Shown here: one piece after another, positions 53,665 through 63,700 of the stretch | Numbering within the stretch: the first letter of the stretch is position 1 | How the letters are laid out: the number at the start of each line of letters is the position of its first letter | NCBI GenBank assembly: GCA_030142905.1 | Contig: JASJOG010000297.1 | Location: 62,001 to 126,000, forward strand | Source: Heliopora coerulea | Lineage: Eukaryota > Cnidaria > Anthozoa > Scleralcyonacea > Helioporidae | Direction: 5' to 3' | DNA: 64,000 nt | Notes under the pieces: generated by a model | Databases searched by the model: none | Told to the model about the DNA's origin: nothing | Seen by the model: the letters and a program-made list of their open reading frames with translations, nothing else | Made by a program: the position numbers and the translations under genes

Positions 53665-54111
53665 AACGGCTAGTACTGTTTTAGGAGGGTTATTTAACGC
53701 GTTTGCCTTCTCGGTATCAAGTTTTTTGTTTTCTAAACTTAACCATTCTAATTATGAAAGGGAAATTCGAAGGCATGATAAAGCTGTAAAAAACTACAGG
53801 AAGCAAAATAGAAATGGTATGAGAATGAGGTTTCCAAAAAGGATAGAGTTGCAGAACTTAGAAAACGATTGGAACTAGCAGATAGAGACATAGAAAGGAC
53901 GAATCAGGCGCTTGATGAACTCCAAAAGGTCCAGACAATTCAGTTTAATAATATGAAACTTACAAAAGAACCTCAATTATCCGACTTCTATCAGCCATCA
54001 AAAGAATTTAAAGAATACCAACTTTTGTTTGTAACAGGTTTTTCTTTGAGTTTGGGTTATCCTATTCATAAATTATATAAAGAATATGAAAACATTTATG
54101 AACATACTTAA
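53663..54111 (+). pseudogene. Membrane-anchored coiled-coil protein, provirus B
   Basis: The start codon position reads ATA instead of ATG, followed by TASTVLGGLFNAFAF and FLFSKLNHSNYEREIRRHDK, matching provirus A 42720-43109. After a frameshift near 53820 the coiled-coil (RKRLELADRDIERTNQALDE) is open to 54111. The tail contains YQPSKEFKEYQLLF and a weak hydrophobic stretch. Confidence 0.55.
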
Positions 54112-54156
54112 ATGCATAACACTATATGTAAATTATCTAAACGTATAATATAAAAA

Positions 54157-54383
54157 ATGAAATTTGAACTGAATGAAATGGAAACCAAGATTTTAGATTT
54201 ATTTAATTATGGCTGTAATCCTGATCAAATTGAGGACATATTAACAACTAAACAACCAATAGATGACCTGTTGTGAAAAAAGACTATAGCTTGCATTTTT
54301 GTTATAAGTGTAAAGAAGAAAGGATACTTCAAGAAGATTCTTATTATTGTTGTCAATCATGTAGCGAAGTGTCAATTTATTAA
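54157..54383 (+). pseudogene. Zinc-ribbon protein of provirus B
   Basis: MKFELNEMETKILDLFNYGC is a helical start; after a stop at 54274-54276 and a frameshift the sequence gives FCYKCKEERILQEDSYYCCQ, a C-x2-C...C-x2-C ribbon. A transcription-factor-like role is plausible for a viral zinc ribbon but is not shown. Confidence 0.45.
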
Positions 54384-54413
54384 AATCAAGAACATTTTAT
54401 CCCACAGTTATAG

Positions 54414-54761
54414 ATGAAAACAAAATCTGAGCACAAACGATACAAATGGTTTATAAATATCTGTCGAAAGTTTGTTCATGGAGATCGTATAACTTTATTA
54501 CTTGGTGATTTCTTGAAAGTTGTTCATGAATTAAAAAAACATAAATTGATAAAAAGAAATGTGTCCAGATATGGATATTATGTTATTCGATTGTGTTCTA
54601 GACGAGGTGCACCTTCAATAAATACACCCCGAGATTTGAAGGATAGAGTGATTAAATATAGATTTAATAATAATTTATTTAATATTGTATATAAGGAACT
54701 AGGATGGGATATAAATTGTAAATGTCAATATTATTTGAAGTGTTTAGAAAATCAAAATTGA
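54414..54761 (+). CDS. Unrecognised basic protein, provirus B
   Basis: The 115-codon frame is intact: MKTKSEHKRYKWFINICRKF, then GDFLKVVHELKKHKLIK, RLCSRRGAPSINTPRDLKDR, and a cysteine pair (NCKCQYYLKC) at the end. It has a high basic charge and a possible winged-helix look in the middle. It precedes the replicase by about 220 bases. No homologue comes to mind. Confidence 0.5.
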   Translation: MKTKSEHKRYKWFINICRKFVHGDRITLLLGDFLKVVHELKKHKLIKRNVSRYGYYVIRLCSRRGAPSINTPRDLKDRVIKYRFNNNLFNIVYKELGWDINCKCQYYLKCLENQN

Positions 54762-54979
54762 ATATTTTGTATAATATAACCGAAGAATAACTATTTATCA
54801 ATTCCCCTTTTTTGGGAAGTCATCGCATGGATTCAATTTTTGGTTATTATCTTTCATTTAAAAATCAAGTTATCCAAAAATGGATGGCATAATTTGTCTT
54901 TATATAGGTTTCAAATTTAGATGTGTTTAAAATGATATAAAGAAATATCGCTATATAATATATAAGAAAAAAATACTTG

Positions 54980-55027
54980 ATTATTATGTTTCATTATATT
55001 ATGTATAATATAATGAAACATAATAAT
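54980..55027. repeat. Perfect 48-bp palindrome at the replicase start
   Basis: Two exact 23-base arms (ATTATTATGTTTCATT... and its complement) flank the dinucleotide GT. The likely start codon of the replicase, ATGAAACAT at 55012, lies in the second arm. It could be an origin, a hairpin controlling translation or a recombination relic. Confidence 0.7.
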
Positions 55028-56075
55028 CGAAAATTTTACCCTTTTGGTGACTCTCCAAAGAAGAAAACCAAAGCGGTTAAGACTCGGGTGGCTGAGCATA
55101 AAACTAAATCATTTGGTGAGGTCAAGACTGATCTATTTAAGAAATACAATCAATATAAACCTGGGTGGGGTTCTATTTTTCGAAATAGATTAATTTTAGA
55201 GTTAAAGAAGCTTCACAAAAATGGTTTGTATAAGGATGAAATCAACAGTCTTAAATACATCAATGAAGGAATTTATAATGAAATGGTTAATATGATGACC
55301 AATAAGATCCCAAAAAAGAAAAATTAATGGGAAATTGAACTAGAAGAAGACATTAAAAAACTAGATGAGGAGGGCAACAAGTTAGTTTATAAGCGGTTGC
55401 CCCTAAAAAAACGTTTCTATTCAAAGATTCAGAAAGGAAAAACGATTATTCCACAAACAAACATACGGATATGCCACCTTTCCATTAAGATAAAAGTTGT
55501 TTTGGACAATTTAAATGGTTACAAATGAGTGATGGAAAAAGGACCTCTTGAATCCAAATTTTCGAAAAACTTGAGTACCGAGAATAAATATAAATACGCT
55601 ATTCAAGTGCTGTTTGATAATAACTTTCATACACAGTCTGCAGAGGTATTAGAAAAAATCGGGTTAACGCATGCTGTTTTGAAAAAAAGGCTTGTGGAGA
55701 AACACAATATGAAGGGAGCGAAATTGGATTCATTCTTTATAGACAAATCAAAAAAAATATCTATAAAGAAATGCGGTAATTGCGTGTTGGATTATGTTTG
55801 GTCTCAGGTAAAGGATAAGCGATGTTTTAAAACTTATTATTATGACAAGTTGAAAGATGAAATTTTACGATTTGTTGATGAACCAACGGTTGGAATAAGT
55901 ACGTTTGAGCTCGTTGATTGGGTTAAAACACACTCCAATGTGTCAATCCATGCATTTGATGCTAGGTGTCAGACGTTTTACACATATAGTACAAGTCATA
56001 CAAATATAGCACTTTGTTATATCGTAAAAGATTATCATCTACACCAGATCCTTGATAAACAGCTTAAAAGAGCAG
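55012..56075 (+). pseudogene. Provirus B replicase, N-terminal region
   Basis: From MKHNNRKFYPFGDSPKKK the frame is basic and helical to 55327. It is broken at 55325-55327, then shifts and resumes at 55529 as MEKGPLESKFSKNL. Around 55770 KKCGNCVLDYVWSQVKD, followed some 80 residues later by IVKDYHLHQIL, has the spacing of a papain- or OTU-like cysteine protease fold (Cys early, His late). I offer this as an inference only; it could equally be a structural domain of the polymerase leader. The region ends where a SINE is inserted in LKRA. I chose 55012 rather than 54977 because the earlier codons lie in the palindrome. Confidence 0.5.
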
Positions 56076-56444
56076 TTCTATTTCAGAATCATCCTAAGGG
56101 TATTATGAAATGATAATGCGAGTTCAAATCCCGCTCGAGTCAACATTTTTCAGTTGACTTCGGTAGTGTAGGTTAATTGTGAAGTTGTCATTTCATAATA
56201 CCCTGAGGATGATTCTGAAATAGAATTGAAACACTGCACATCCATCTTCATGGGTAGTGTTAAGTTGTCGCGAGAATATTTCGTGCACTTAAGTTGGATA
56301 AAAACTCGCCTCCAATTCCTGTGAACTCGACAGCTCAACAAGTAGAGCGGCGGACCGGTATCCCGAAGGTGCGAGTTCAAATCCCGCTCGAGTCAACATT
56401 TTTCTGTTGACTTCGGCAGTGTAGGTTAATTGTGAAGTTATCAT
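56076..56444 (+). mobile_element. tRNA-derived SINE insertion in the replicase
   Basis: TTAAAAGAGCAG occurs at 56064-56075 and 56445-56456, a 12-bp target duplication starting TTAAAA, as made by LINE machinery. A tRNA-like head with box A-type and box B-type (GAGTTCAAATCCC) sequences and a pairing acceptor (ACTCGA with TCGAGT) is at 56322-56393. Its 3' portion (GTTGACTTCGG...GTGAAGTTATCATTT) follows. A second partial copy of the tail is at 56118-56195, flanked by a fold-back (56078-56113 against 56190-56228). Confidence 0.75.
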
Positions 56445-57944
56445 TTAAAAGAGCAGCCTGTGAAGCAAATACAGGGTTGGGCTAAGCACATATTGAAAAT
56501 TTAGTTGAACTAAAATGGTCCATTAGAAGTGATAACATATCAAAACTAGATTATATCAACGAAATTATTGACTTAGAATGTAATGATACTCTAATTGTTT
56601 TACCAGAGGATAATAAGGTTGAAGAAGCAATAAATGTAATTGTGGATAAATTTCACGTGTATATTGAGTATATCTACTGGAACAACAATAGCAAATTAGA
56701 TGGTTTTATCGACCATCGCAACAATATGTTTCTGTTAAATGATGATTATGAAATGAGAAAAAATGTTTGTGTCAAGCTGTATAATATATATCACACAGAA
56801 GATTTTAAATGGAAAAATCAAACGATTACCAAACTAACTTCTTCTTTGTTTAAGATCCAAAACGGTTATTTACCAGAGTCATCATATAATTCAAAGGTGC
56901 ATGATGAGTTAGACTGATTTGAACCAAGAGATTTATGTTATTGTGATCCAGAATATTTTGAAGAAGACAATCAAGAACAATATAAACATTTTGATATCTG
57001 CAAAAGTTACCCGAATGTGTTATTGAAGAACGAGCAGCCTATCCCTATTTATAGTATTCATGTCAATGTTGAAAAATTTAATGATATTCGTGATTTGGAA
57101 AATACTGGTGAATTTTATATAGATGAAGCAATTTTAGATAAAGATGGTTGTTATCTCAAAATTGAAGCAGAGTTTTATTCAAACTTAGTAAAATGTTTGG
57201 CTCAAGTATTGAATATGGATACATGTAATATTAAATATAACCTGATCACATATAGGGCATTGAAACCTGATACTTTCAAGAGCTTCATCGAATATGTTTT
57301 GACAATTTTGATTGGAAAGCGGCTAAATTATTAGCAAATTTGTTTATAGGTAATCTTGGGACAAAATATAATAAAATCAATCTTGGGTTCACATGCAAAG
57401 ATTATGAAACGGCGATGAATATTTGGACTAGGGACTTGCTGAGAACATGAACATATCTATTGATAACTACAATGATCTATATTTAATTAAGGACAAAAAG
57501 ATAGAAAGTTATTTAGTGAAACTTGTAGTATCAATCGTTTTGTTGTATCTAAAGCTATATTATATGTGTTAAATCTGATAGAATCATGTTATGGACCCAA
57601 TAGTAGGTTGTTATCGGTTAACACGGATGGTATATTTATAGTAAACCCAAAACAGATTGGCAAGGTATTTGAAGAAGTTAAATTAATATCATACTGTGAG
57701 AAAAATTTTCGAGAAAATTTAGTTATGAATGATTTTGAGTTGAATATTGGCGAGGGTCGTATTATAAATGGCCCAGCTAGTTCGAGGAAAACTCATAATT
57801 TAATTGAACAATTTATTAAAGAAGACAATCCCTTAGTTCTATCATTCACGAATAAAGATATTCAAAATGTTAAAGAAAGAACTAGTATAAGAATAAGACC
57901 ATTTGATGAAGAAGTTAATATTACCGAAGACGAAATAAACATAT
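56445..57944 (+). pseudogene. Provirus B replicase: family B polymerase core and helicase Walker A
   Basis: KHFDICKSYPNVLLKNE near 56985 is polymerase motif A. AKLLANLFIGNLGTKYN near 57325 has the K-x3-N...G form of motif B. SRLLSVNTDGIFIVNP near 57610 is the motif C position, but with NTD in place of DTD. About 35 residues later GEGRIINGPASSRKTH is a Walker A-like loop with changed glycines, followed by LVLSFTNKDIQNV. So a helicase starts in the same frame as the polymerase end (57566-57946). Stops and shifts lie around 56480, 56917 and 57340-57560. The LINE insertion at 57945 cuts the helicase between Walker A and Walker B. Confidence 0.65.
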
Positions 57945-58072
57945 AGGTTCATGGACTGGCAAAGATGGCGGTTAGGTTTAAAATTGCTCTAGCATAAGTT
58001 GTCCATCTCTCGCTTAAGAAGACATCTTTAGTTACATGTAATTCAATATGTTATTCCCTATATCCTGAGGAT

Positions 58073-59167
58073 GTGAATGATGTTAAAGAAACTTACATTA
58101 CTTCATCTCTGTGGCAATTTAAACAAGAATATGGTTTAAATCTCAGATCGAAATCTGCGATGAAGATTCTTCTAATACTTGCTGGTGATATCGAGCTGTG
58201 CCCTGGTCCTCGCGCTAATTGTGCGGGGTGTTTAAAGGTTGTTCGACGACGTCAGGGAAGCAAGGTATGCGAAATATGTGGTGAACTTTATCATGTTAAA
58301 TGTTTGAGAGACAGGCTTGAAGGAAATATGGAAAAATTTTACTACTCTCTATGCAGTGTTCATACTGAACATGAAACTGGATCCGAACATCGCGCTAACG
58401 TACCCTTATATCTACAACTTAACAGCTATCTTAAGAACAGGGGCCTTAAAGTTCTGCATTTAAACGTTAACGGATTGCTAGCAAAAATTGATCAAATAAG
58501 ACTTTTGCTAACCGAGACTGGGTGTAATACTTATATCCTTCAAATATCGGAGTCCCACTTGGAAGATTCTATACCTGACTCTCTTATTGATGTTTATGGC
58601 TATAATATTATACGTAAAGATCGAAAAGCTGGACCGGGTGGTGGAGTGTGTATTTATATACGTAACGATATGAACTATCAGAGAAGATTGGATCTTGAAA
58701 AGGATGAAATAGAAGCCCTTGTCACTGAACTTTTAATAAAATATTCGAAATCATTGCTTGCAAGTGTTGTCTATTGCTCCCCGGATTCCTCTAACTATCT
58801 AAATTCGAATTTTGAACATGTCTTTACTGATTTTATTACTAAGGCAGTCTCGGAAAATAAAGAGTTTATTCTCGCTGGAGATATGAACCGTGATTACCTT
58901 ATGAAATCGGATCATACAGCCATAAAAAACTGTTTGAAACTTAATGGGTTTAAAGAGATAATTGATGAGCCAACAAGAATTACAAAGAACACTAGTACTC
59001 TTATTGACATTATAGGTACCACGCATGAGAACAATATTCCATTGAAATTCGTGTATCCATGTGGAACGAGTGATCATCACCTTACCGGAATTGTGCGGAA
59101 ATTAAATACAAAACGATTTCAGCCCCGCCGCACACTAGTTCGTAACTACAAAGACAATTCAAAGGAT
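58073..59167 (+). CDS. LINE ORF: 2A-like motif, PHD finger and endonuclease
   Basis: ILLILAGDIELCPGPR (58163-58213) resembles the 2A motif DxExNPGP with asparagine changed to cysteine. A PHD-type finger follows: CAGCLKVVRRRQGSKVCEIC, then YHVKC, then LCSVH. The endonuclease has LHLNVNGLL, ISESHLEDS, GGGVCIYIRND, ILAGDMNRDYL and GTSDHHL, all catalytic positions present. The frame is open for over 360 codons and is cut by the MITE just after NSKDD. This is the best-preserved LINE endonuclease in the window. Confidence 0.8.
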
Positions 59168-59170
59168 GAT

Positions 59171-59731
59171 ATGATGGCCCAGAGGGCTCACAGTTTAGTT
59201 TTCGATATTAGCAGTTCAGTTTTATATTTTCACACTTCAGTTTTACATTTTTACAGTTCAGTTTCATATCGGGGCACAGTTCAGTTTTAGATTTTGAACA
59301 CAGTTCACTTTTTAAAAGATATACTCTTAACCTTAACTTTAACCATAACCATAACCCTAACCCTAATCCTAACCCTAATCCTAACCCTAATCCTAACCCT
59401 AATCCTAACCCTAACCCTAACCCTAATCCTAACCCTAATCCTAATCCTAACCCTAACCCTAACCCTAACCCTAACCTAACCTAACCGAAACCCTAACCAT
59501 GTTGTTTTCTAAGCTCCTCTCGTACGGCTTGTTTGATTATGGCGTCCATGTTTCTATTAGCAAGTGCGTGTGCACTGAACACATGTTAATGACTGGTAAC
59601 TAGTTCAAAATCTAAAACTAAACTGTGCCCCGATATAAAACTGAACTGTAAAAATGTAAAACTGAAGTGTGAAAATATAAAACTGAACTGCTAATATCGA
59701 AAACTAAACTGTGAGCCCTCTGGGCCATCGT
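59171..59731. mobile_element. MITE containing telomere-type repeats, 561 bp
   Basis: Long inverted arms (59171-about 59300 and about 59603-59731) start ATGATGGCCCAGAGGG and ACGATGGCCCAGAGGG. AGGATGAT at 59163-59170 and 59732-59739 is a perfect 8-bp target duplication. The centre is an array of CCCTAA variants. Eight bases fit hAT-like transposases. Confidence 0.85.
59326..59498 (+). repeat. Telomere-type (CCCTAA/TCCTAA)n array
   Basis: About 28 units of CCCTAA with interspersed TCCTAA and CATAAC variants lie inside the MITE. CCCTAA is the complement of the common metazoan telomere unit TTAGGG. Confidence 0.9.
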
Positions 59732-59739
59732 AGGATGAT

Positions 59740-60437
59740 TTTAACAACGATTTGCATCTTCAAAATTGGCAATCTATTCTGAATTTGGGTTCGTTTAATG
59801 ACGCTTGGGAGAGTTTTAAAACCATAGTCCAGACTTGCATAGAAAAGCATGTACCACTGATTGAGAAAAAAATCAGAGGCAAAGACTCCCCATGGCTCAC
59901 TTCTGACGTAAAGGAAAAAATAAGAGAACGGGATTACTATCTACGTAAAGCGAAGTCAACTGGCAGTGAGAATGATTGGTCCACATAGCGAAGGCTACGA
60001 AATACCACAACGGGTCTTATACGAAAAAGTAAAGCGAAATTCCAACGTGAAGCTTTTCAGAATAATACACATTCCCCAAATGAGTTTGGAAGGAAATTAA
60101 AAAGTTATACCCGCTCAAAGAAAGGAAGCAAAAAACGAGCTCATTTCCCGTGAATACTAAAGTGATAACTGATAAGAAGGAAATTGCAAATGCTTTCTGC
60201 TCGTATTTCACAGATATCGGATCATCCATACATAATTATATTGGTAATCTTAGTAATAAGGTATGGAAATGTTTTTCCTCAGACCTCACCAACACCATTA
60301 ACCTAGATGGCTTTATCTTTAAATTTAATCATGTATACACAGGCCAAGTGTACACTCTCCTTGAATCTCTCAACAGTACAAAAGCTGCCGGATTCGATTG
60401 CATACCCACAAAGTTAAAACTGGTGCAAGCGGGCTAG
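59740..60437 (+). pseudogene. LINE linker and pre-RT region, broken
   Basis: Two open blocks, 59752-59988 (GKDSPWLTSDVKEKIRERDY) and 60150-60437 (LNSTKAAGFDCIPTKL), with frame changes between them. They join the endonuclease to the RT in the usual order. Confidence 0.7.
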
Positions 60438-60493
60438 CTACTCCACTCTGCATTCTGATCGATCGTAGCTTAGATTAGTCAGTTTTTCCAACA

Positions 60494-61831
60494 ATGGAGA
60501 ACCTTGCAAAGATATCGCCAATATATAAGACAGGAGGAGATCATTCGTTATTTGACGACTATAGACCCATTTCAGTTCTTAATGTCCTCTCAAAGGTGAT
60601 AGAGAGGTGTGTCTATTGCCAATTATCCGATTATCTTGAGAAAAACAATCTATTGTCGCCCTCCCAATATGGTTTCAGACAGGGTCGCTCTACGGTTCAG
60701 GCTATAGTGCACCTGAATGACTATATTAAGAAAAATGCAGATAACGGCAAATGTACTGGAGTTTTATACATGGATTTTATAAAGGCATTTGATACTGTTC
60801 ATCATGCCGGACGTCTGCACAAACTCCGATCCTATGGTATTGGGGGCAAAGAATTAGACTGGTTTACGGATTATTTGTTTGGTAGGCGGCAATATGTGGA
60901 TTACGACAGCTGTAAATCTGATCTCAAGTATGTCGTAAATGGTGTCCCTCAGGGGTCTATATTAGGCCCGCTCCTTTTTCTAGTATTAGTGAATGATATG
61001 CCGACAGTAACAAGGAGTTGTAAAATACTCATGTATGCGGACGATACCGTACTATTCTATGCAGACAAAAATGGTGCGGTAATTCAAGATGTTCTTAATA
61101 ATGATGCTGCCCTTGTTGCCTCATGGATTGAAGAGAATAATCTTGCATTGAATTTAAAGAAAGGTAAGACGGAGTTTGTTCTGTGTGGCTCTCATCAAAA
61201 GCTATCCAGGCTGTCGAAGTGCGAGATAACAATTAATAATACACTCATTAATGAACCCTCTGCCTATTGCTATCTTGGAATTACCCTGGATAATCATTTA
61301 ACGTTACAGGAACACGTTAATAACATTTACCGAAAATGCTCTACAAGGGTAAAACTCCTTTCCCTTGTCAGACAAAATATGGGTCCATTGGTTGCTAATA
61401 CCATTGATGACACGATGATTAGGCCTATTGCCCTTTATTGTTACCCAGTTCTGATGGGAATTTCGAATACATTGAATGATAAAATTGAGTCAATCCAAGT
61501 AAGAGCATTTAAGATCATTACTCAACCTGGTAATATCCAATTACACATGGATAAACTTAAAACACTACGAAAACGCCGTTCATCTGTGGATGTTTTTAAA
61601 CCTCTTAACCACTGTGGGATACAATCGAATGGTATTATGTTTGAGAGACTTGCACATGGAAAAAATACACGTGGAAATGGATCATTTGCGAAACTCGCAA
61701 AAGTCCGTACAGCAATTGGGAAGAAATCGTTTGCCTATCAGGGCGCGCTGGTGTTCAACGATTTGAAGAAATCACTTAGGGATGAACGTTCTCTTTTGAA
61801 ATTTAAAGAGAAACTAAATAGCGTTTATTGA
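60494..61831 (+). CDS. LINE reverse transcriptase, intact core
   Basis: The frame is open for 445 codons, with YRPISVLNVLSK, the YGFRQGRST segment, VLYMDFIKAFDTVHH (motif A), GVPQGSILGPLLF (motif B) and MYADDTVLFY (motif C, both aspartates). The thumb and C-terminal part end at TGA after NSVY. All RT motifs are intact, so the polymerase itself may still be able to act if expressed. The frame is separated from the upstream ORF by stops, so the whole element is not autonomous. Confidence 0.85.
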   Translation: MENLAKISPIYKTGGDHSLFDDYRPISVLNVLSKVIERCVYCQLSDYLEKNNLLSPSQYGFRQGRSTVQAIVHLNDYIKKNADNGKCTGVLYMDFIKAFDTVHHAGRLHKLRSYGIGGKELDWFTDYLFGRRQYVDYDSCKSDLKYVVNGVPQGSILGPLLFLVLVNDMPTVTRSCKILMYADDTVLFYADKNGAVIQDVLNNDAALVASWIEENNLALNLKKGKTEFVLCGSHQKLSRLSKCEITINNTLINEPSAYCYLGITLDNHLTLQEHVNNIYRKCSTRVKLLSLVRQNMGPLVANTIDDTMIRPIALYCYPVLMGISNTLNDKIESIQVRAFKIITQPGNIQLHMDKLKTLRKRRSSVDVFKPLNHCGIQSNGIMFERLAHGKNTRGNGSFAKLAKVRTAIGKKSFAYQGALVFNDLKKSLRDERSLLKFKEKLNSVY

Positions 61832-61996
61832 CATTTTAGATTAATTGATATATATGTAAATATACATCGACATTTTAACCTTTTTTTCTTTTTAACTTTT
61901 TATAATTTTAAGTAGTAAACACAGGTCCTTCATTGATACCAGAAAAATAACTTTCTGAAGAAGTTAACCTGTATAATTATAAAGTATTATTATTAT

Positions 61997-62980
61997 ATTC
62001 GATAGCCATTTTTGTGAATGGAATGACAATAATATTAAGAATATTAAAAATAAAACGGTTTTCATAGACGAATTTAGTATGGCACCCAATAACTTTATAA
62101 CTATATTATATAAACTTTGGTTGGAATACAACTTCAAAATTGTCAAAATTGGAGATCCAAATCAATGTAATCCTGTTGAGGGAAGTCAGGTTTACTATGA
62201 TTATATAAACAGTGTATCAATAAGACAAATGTGCCCAAAATTAGAGATATTAAACTATATAGAAAACTGTGGCAGATATGATCGGAAAACCAAAATCATA
62301 TTAGATTTCTTCTTAGAAAAAACTATATATCCAAATTGAAAAAGACCAAATATGGTAAACGAATTATTACAAGAAAAGGAATATTCAACCCTATAACAAA
62401 ATCATATAGATACAACTGATTTTTAAATAAAACACGAAAGGGAATTAATAAAGAGTGTTTTGATCGAGTTATACAAGAACATAAACCAAAAGTTATTAAA
62501 AATGTAAAATTCCAATATGAAAATGAGAAAGAAGAGTATCCAGTTTGTGAAAAATGCCAATAATCGCAACCACAAATTTAAGAGAAAAGAATATATATAA
62601 CACAATAGAGTTCAAAATTAGGGAAATTAAACGTAACGAAAATTCAGCTTTTTTAATAAACGGTCAGGAATTCACAGAGGAAAAATTTTCAAAATCCTTT
62701 ATCCCATCGTTTCGTTTAACAGTATACAAATACCAAGGAGGCGAAATAAACACACATTATAACATATTTGATGTTAACAGAATGGATAAGAAACAATTTT
62801 TTACAGCATTGAGCAGAACAACAAATTTTGAATATATTCATTTGGATGAAACAATTTTACTAAAATCTTATCAAAACAGAAAATTACCAGAATTGGAATT
62901 TACTAATGCAAAACATAATTCGCTTTTCAAAAACAGTAACATTTATGAAGTTACTTTTGATAACAATATTACATATGTTG
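61997..62980 (+). pseudogene. Provirus B replicase: superfamily 1 helicase, C-terminal part
   Basis: It resumes DSHFCEWNDNN in frame with the part before the LINE. TVFIDEFSMAP near 62060 is Walker B (DEFS), IVKIGDPNQCNPVEG is motif III. After a broken stretch (62340-62560), LTVYKYQGGEINTHYN and FFTALSRTTNFEYIHL are motifs V and VI of SF1 (Pif1/RecD-type) helicases. Such helicases unwind DNA at forks and are not part of the known Polinton core set. Stops occur around 62338 and 62560; the final block from 62554 is open. Confidence 0.7.
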
Positions 62981-63448
62981 GCAGCACGTGAAAAATTGGG
63001 GACAAGGTTGAAATGGCGTAAGAGCAATAATAAGAGTCAAGTTTACAAATACAAAAATAATAACCCATAAATAAAATTGATCGTGTACGCACCATGTAAG
63101 GATAGAAAAGAGTTGGGAAAAATTGAGACGGAATACATAATATTATACTCTGAAAAATATGGCGATAGTTTGTTAAACAAAAAACGTAGCCCTTTGAATA
63201 AAAAACAAAAGGAAATCATCAAACGCGAAGCTGATATAGAAGATGAAGATAAACTAAGGATCAGGTTAGAATTAGAGAAAGAGATAAAAATAAAAGAAAA
63301 CAATGGAATGTATGTTATTGACAGAATTATAAAAGGAAGGAGGGTAGCTACAAAATCTAGGTTCAATGAACATTCTAAAGAAACAGCGTATGAACAAATA
63401 TACAAGAAGAAAGAATACAGAAATAGATTCCTTGTTCAATTTGATTAA
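62940..63448 (+). pseudogene. GIY-YIG nuclease domain at the C-terminus of the provirus B replicase
   Basis: NIYEVTFDNNITYVGST follows the helicase without a gap, giving the GIY and YIG strands; a stop comes directly after. A frameshift leads to IVYAPCKDRKELGKIETEYI (63077 onward), with the helix bearing the catalytic-type glutamate, then YSEKYGDSLLNKKRSP. The tail to 63448 is lysine/glutamate-rich, with RFNEHSKETAYEQIYKK. The first part shares the helicase reading frame, suggesting a fused protein. Confidence 0.65.
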
Positions 63449-63449
63449 A

Positions 63450-63700
63450 TGAGAAGCAAACTATGCCAAAATGGTGTGATTTCTTTCTATAATATAACAT
63501 TTTTTTCTTTGTTGCATTTGGTAATCCAAAAGTTGGAATTTAAAAAATGTCATCTACCGAAGGCCTTGCCTTATGGTAAAAATTACTTTTAAAAAAATGA
63601 TCTTTTCCGAAGGTTTTAAAATAAAGTGTTTGGTATCGAGTTTGAGCTCGGAAGTGGGTGTGAGTTTTGGTGAGTCCAGCATGTGTAGTCACTTGGAATG
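63450..63700 (+). repeat. Dispersed repeat, copy 2
   Basis: Inverted match to 22290-22530, starting just after the provirus B replicase stop. It may be the flank into which the provirus inserted or a later insertion. Confidence 0.65.

Larger units (their letters stand above)
57945..61996 (+). mobile_element. CR1/L2-type LINE, nearly full length, inserted in the viral helicase
   Basis: It starts AGGTTCATGGACTGGCAAAG and ends in a short TATTATTAT tract, the microsatellite-like tail usual for L2/CR1 elements. Viral coding sequence resumes in frame at 61997. It encodes a PHD finger, endonuclease and RT and contains a MITE at 59171-59731. Confidence 0.85.

Noticed and set aside
56322..56393. Functional tRNA gene
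   Set aside because: The anticodon stem is mismatched and the sequence continues into a SINE tail within a target-site duplication.
59294..59479. Open frame of Leu-Thr-Ile repeats
   Set aside because: It is the translation of the telomere-type array inside a MITE, not a gene.
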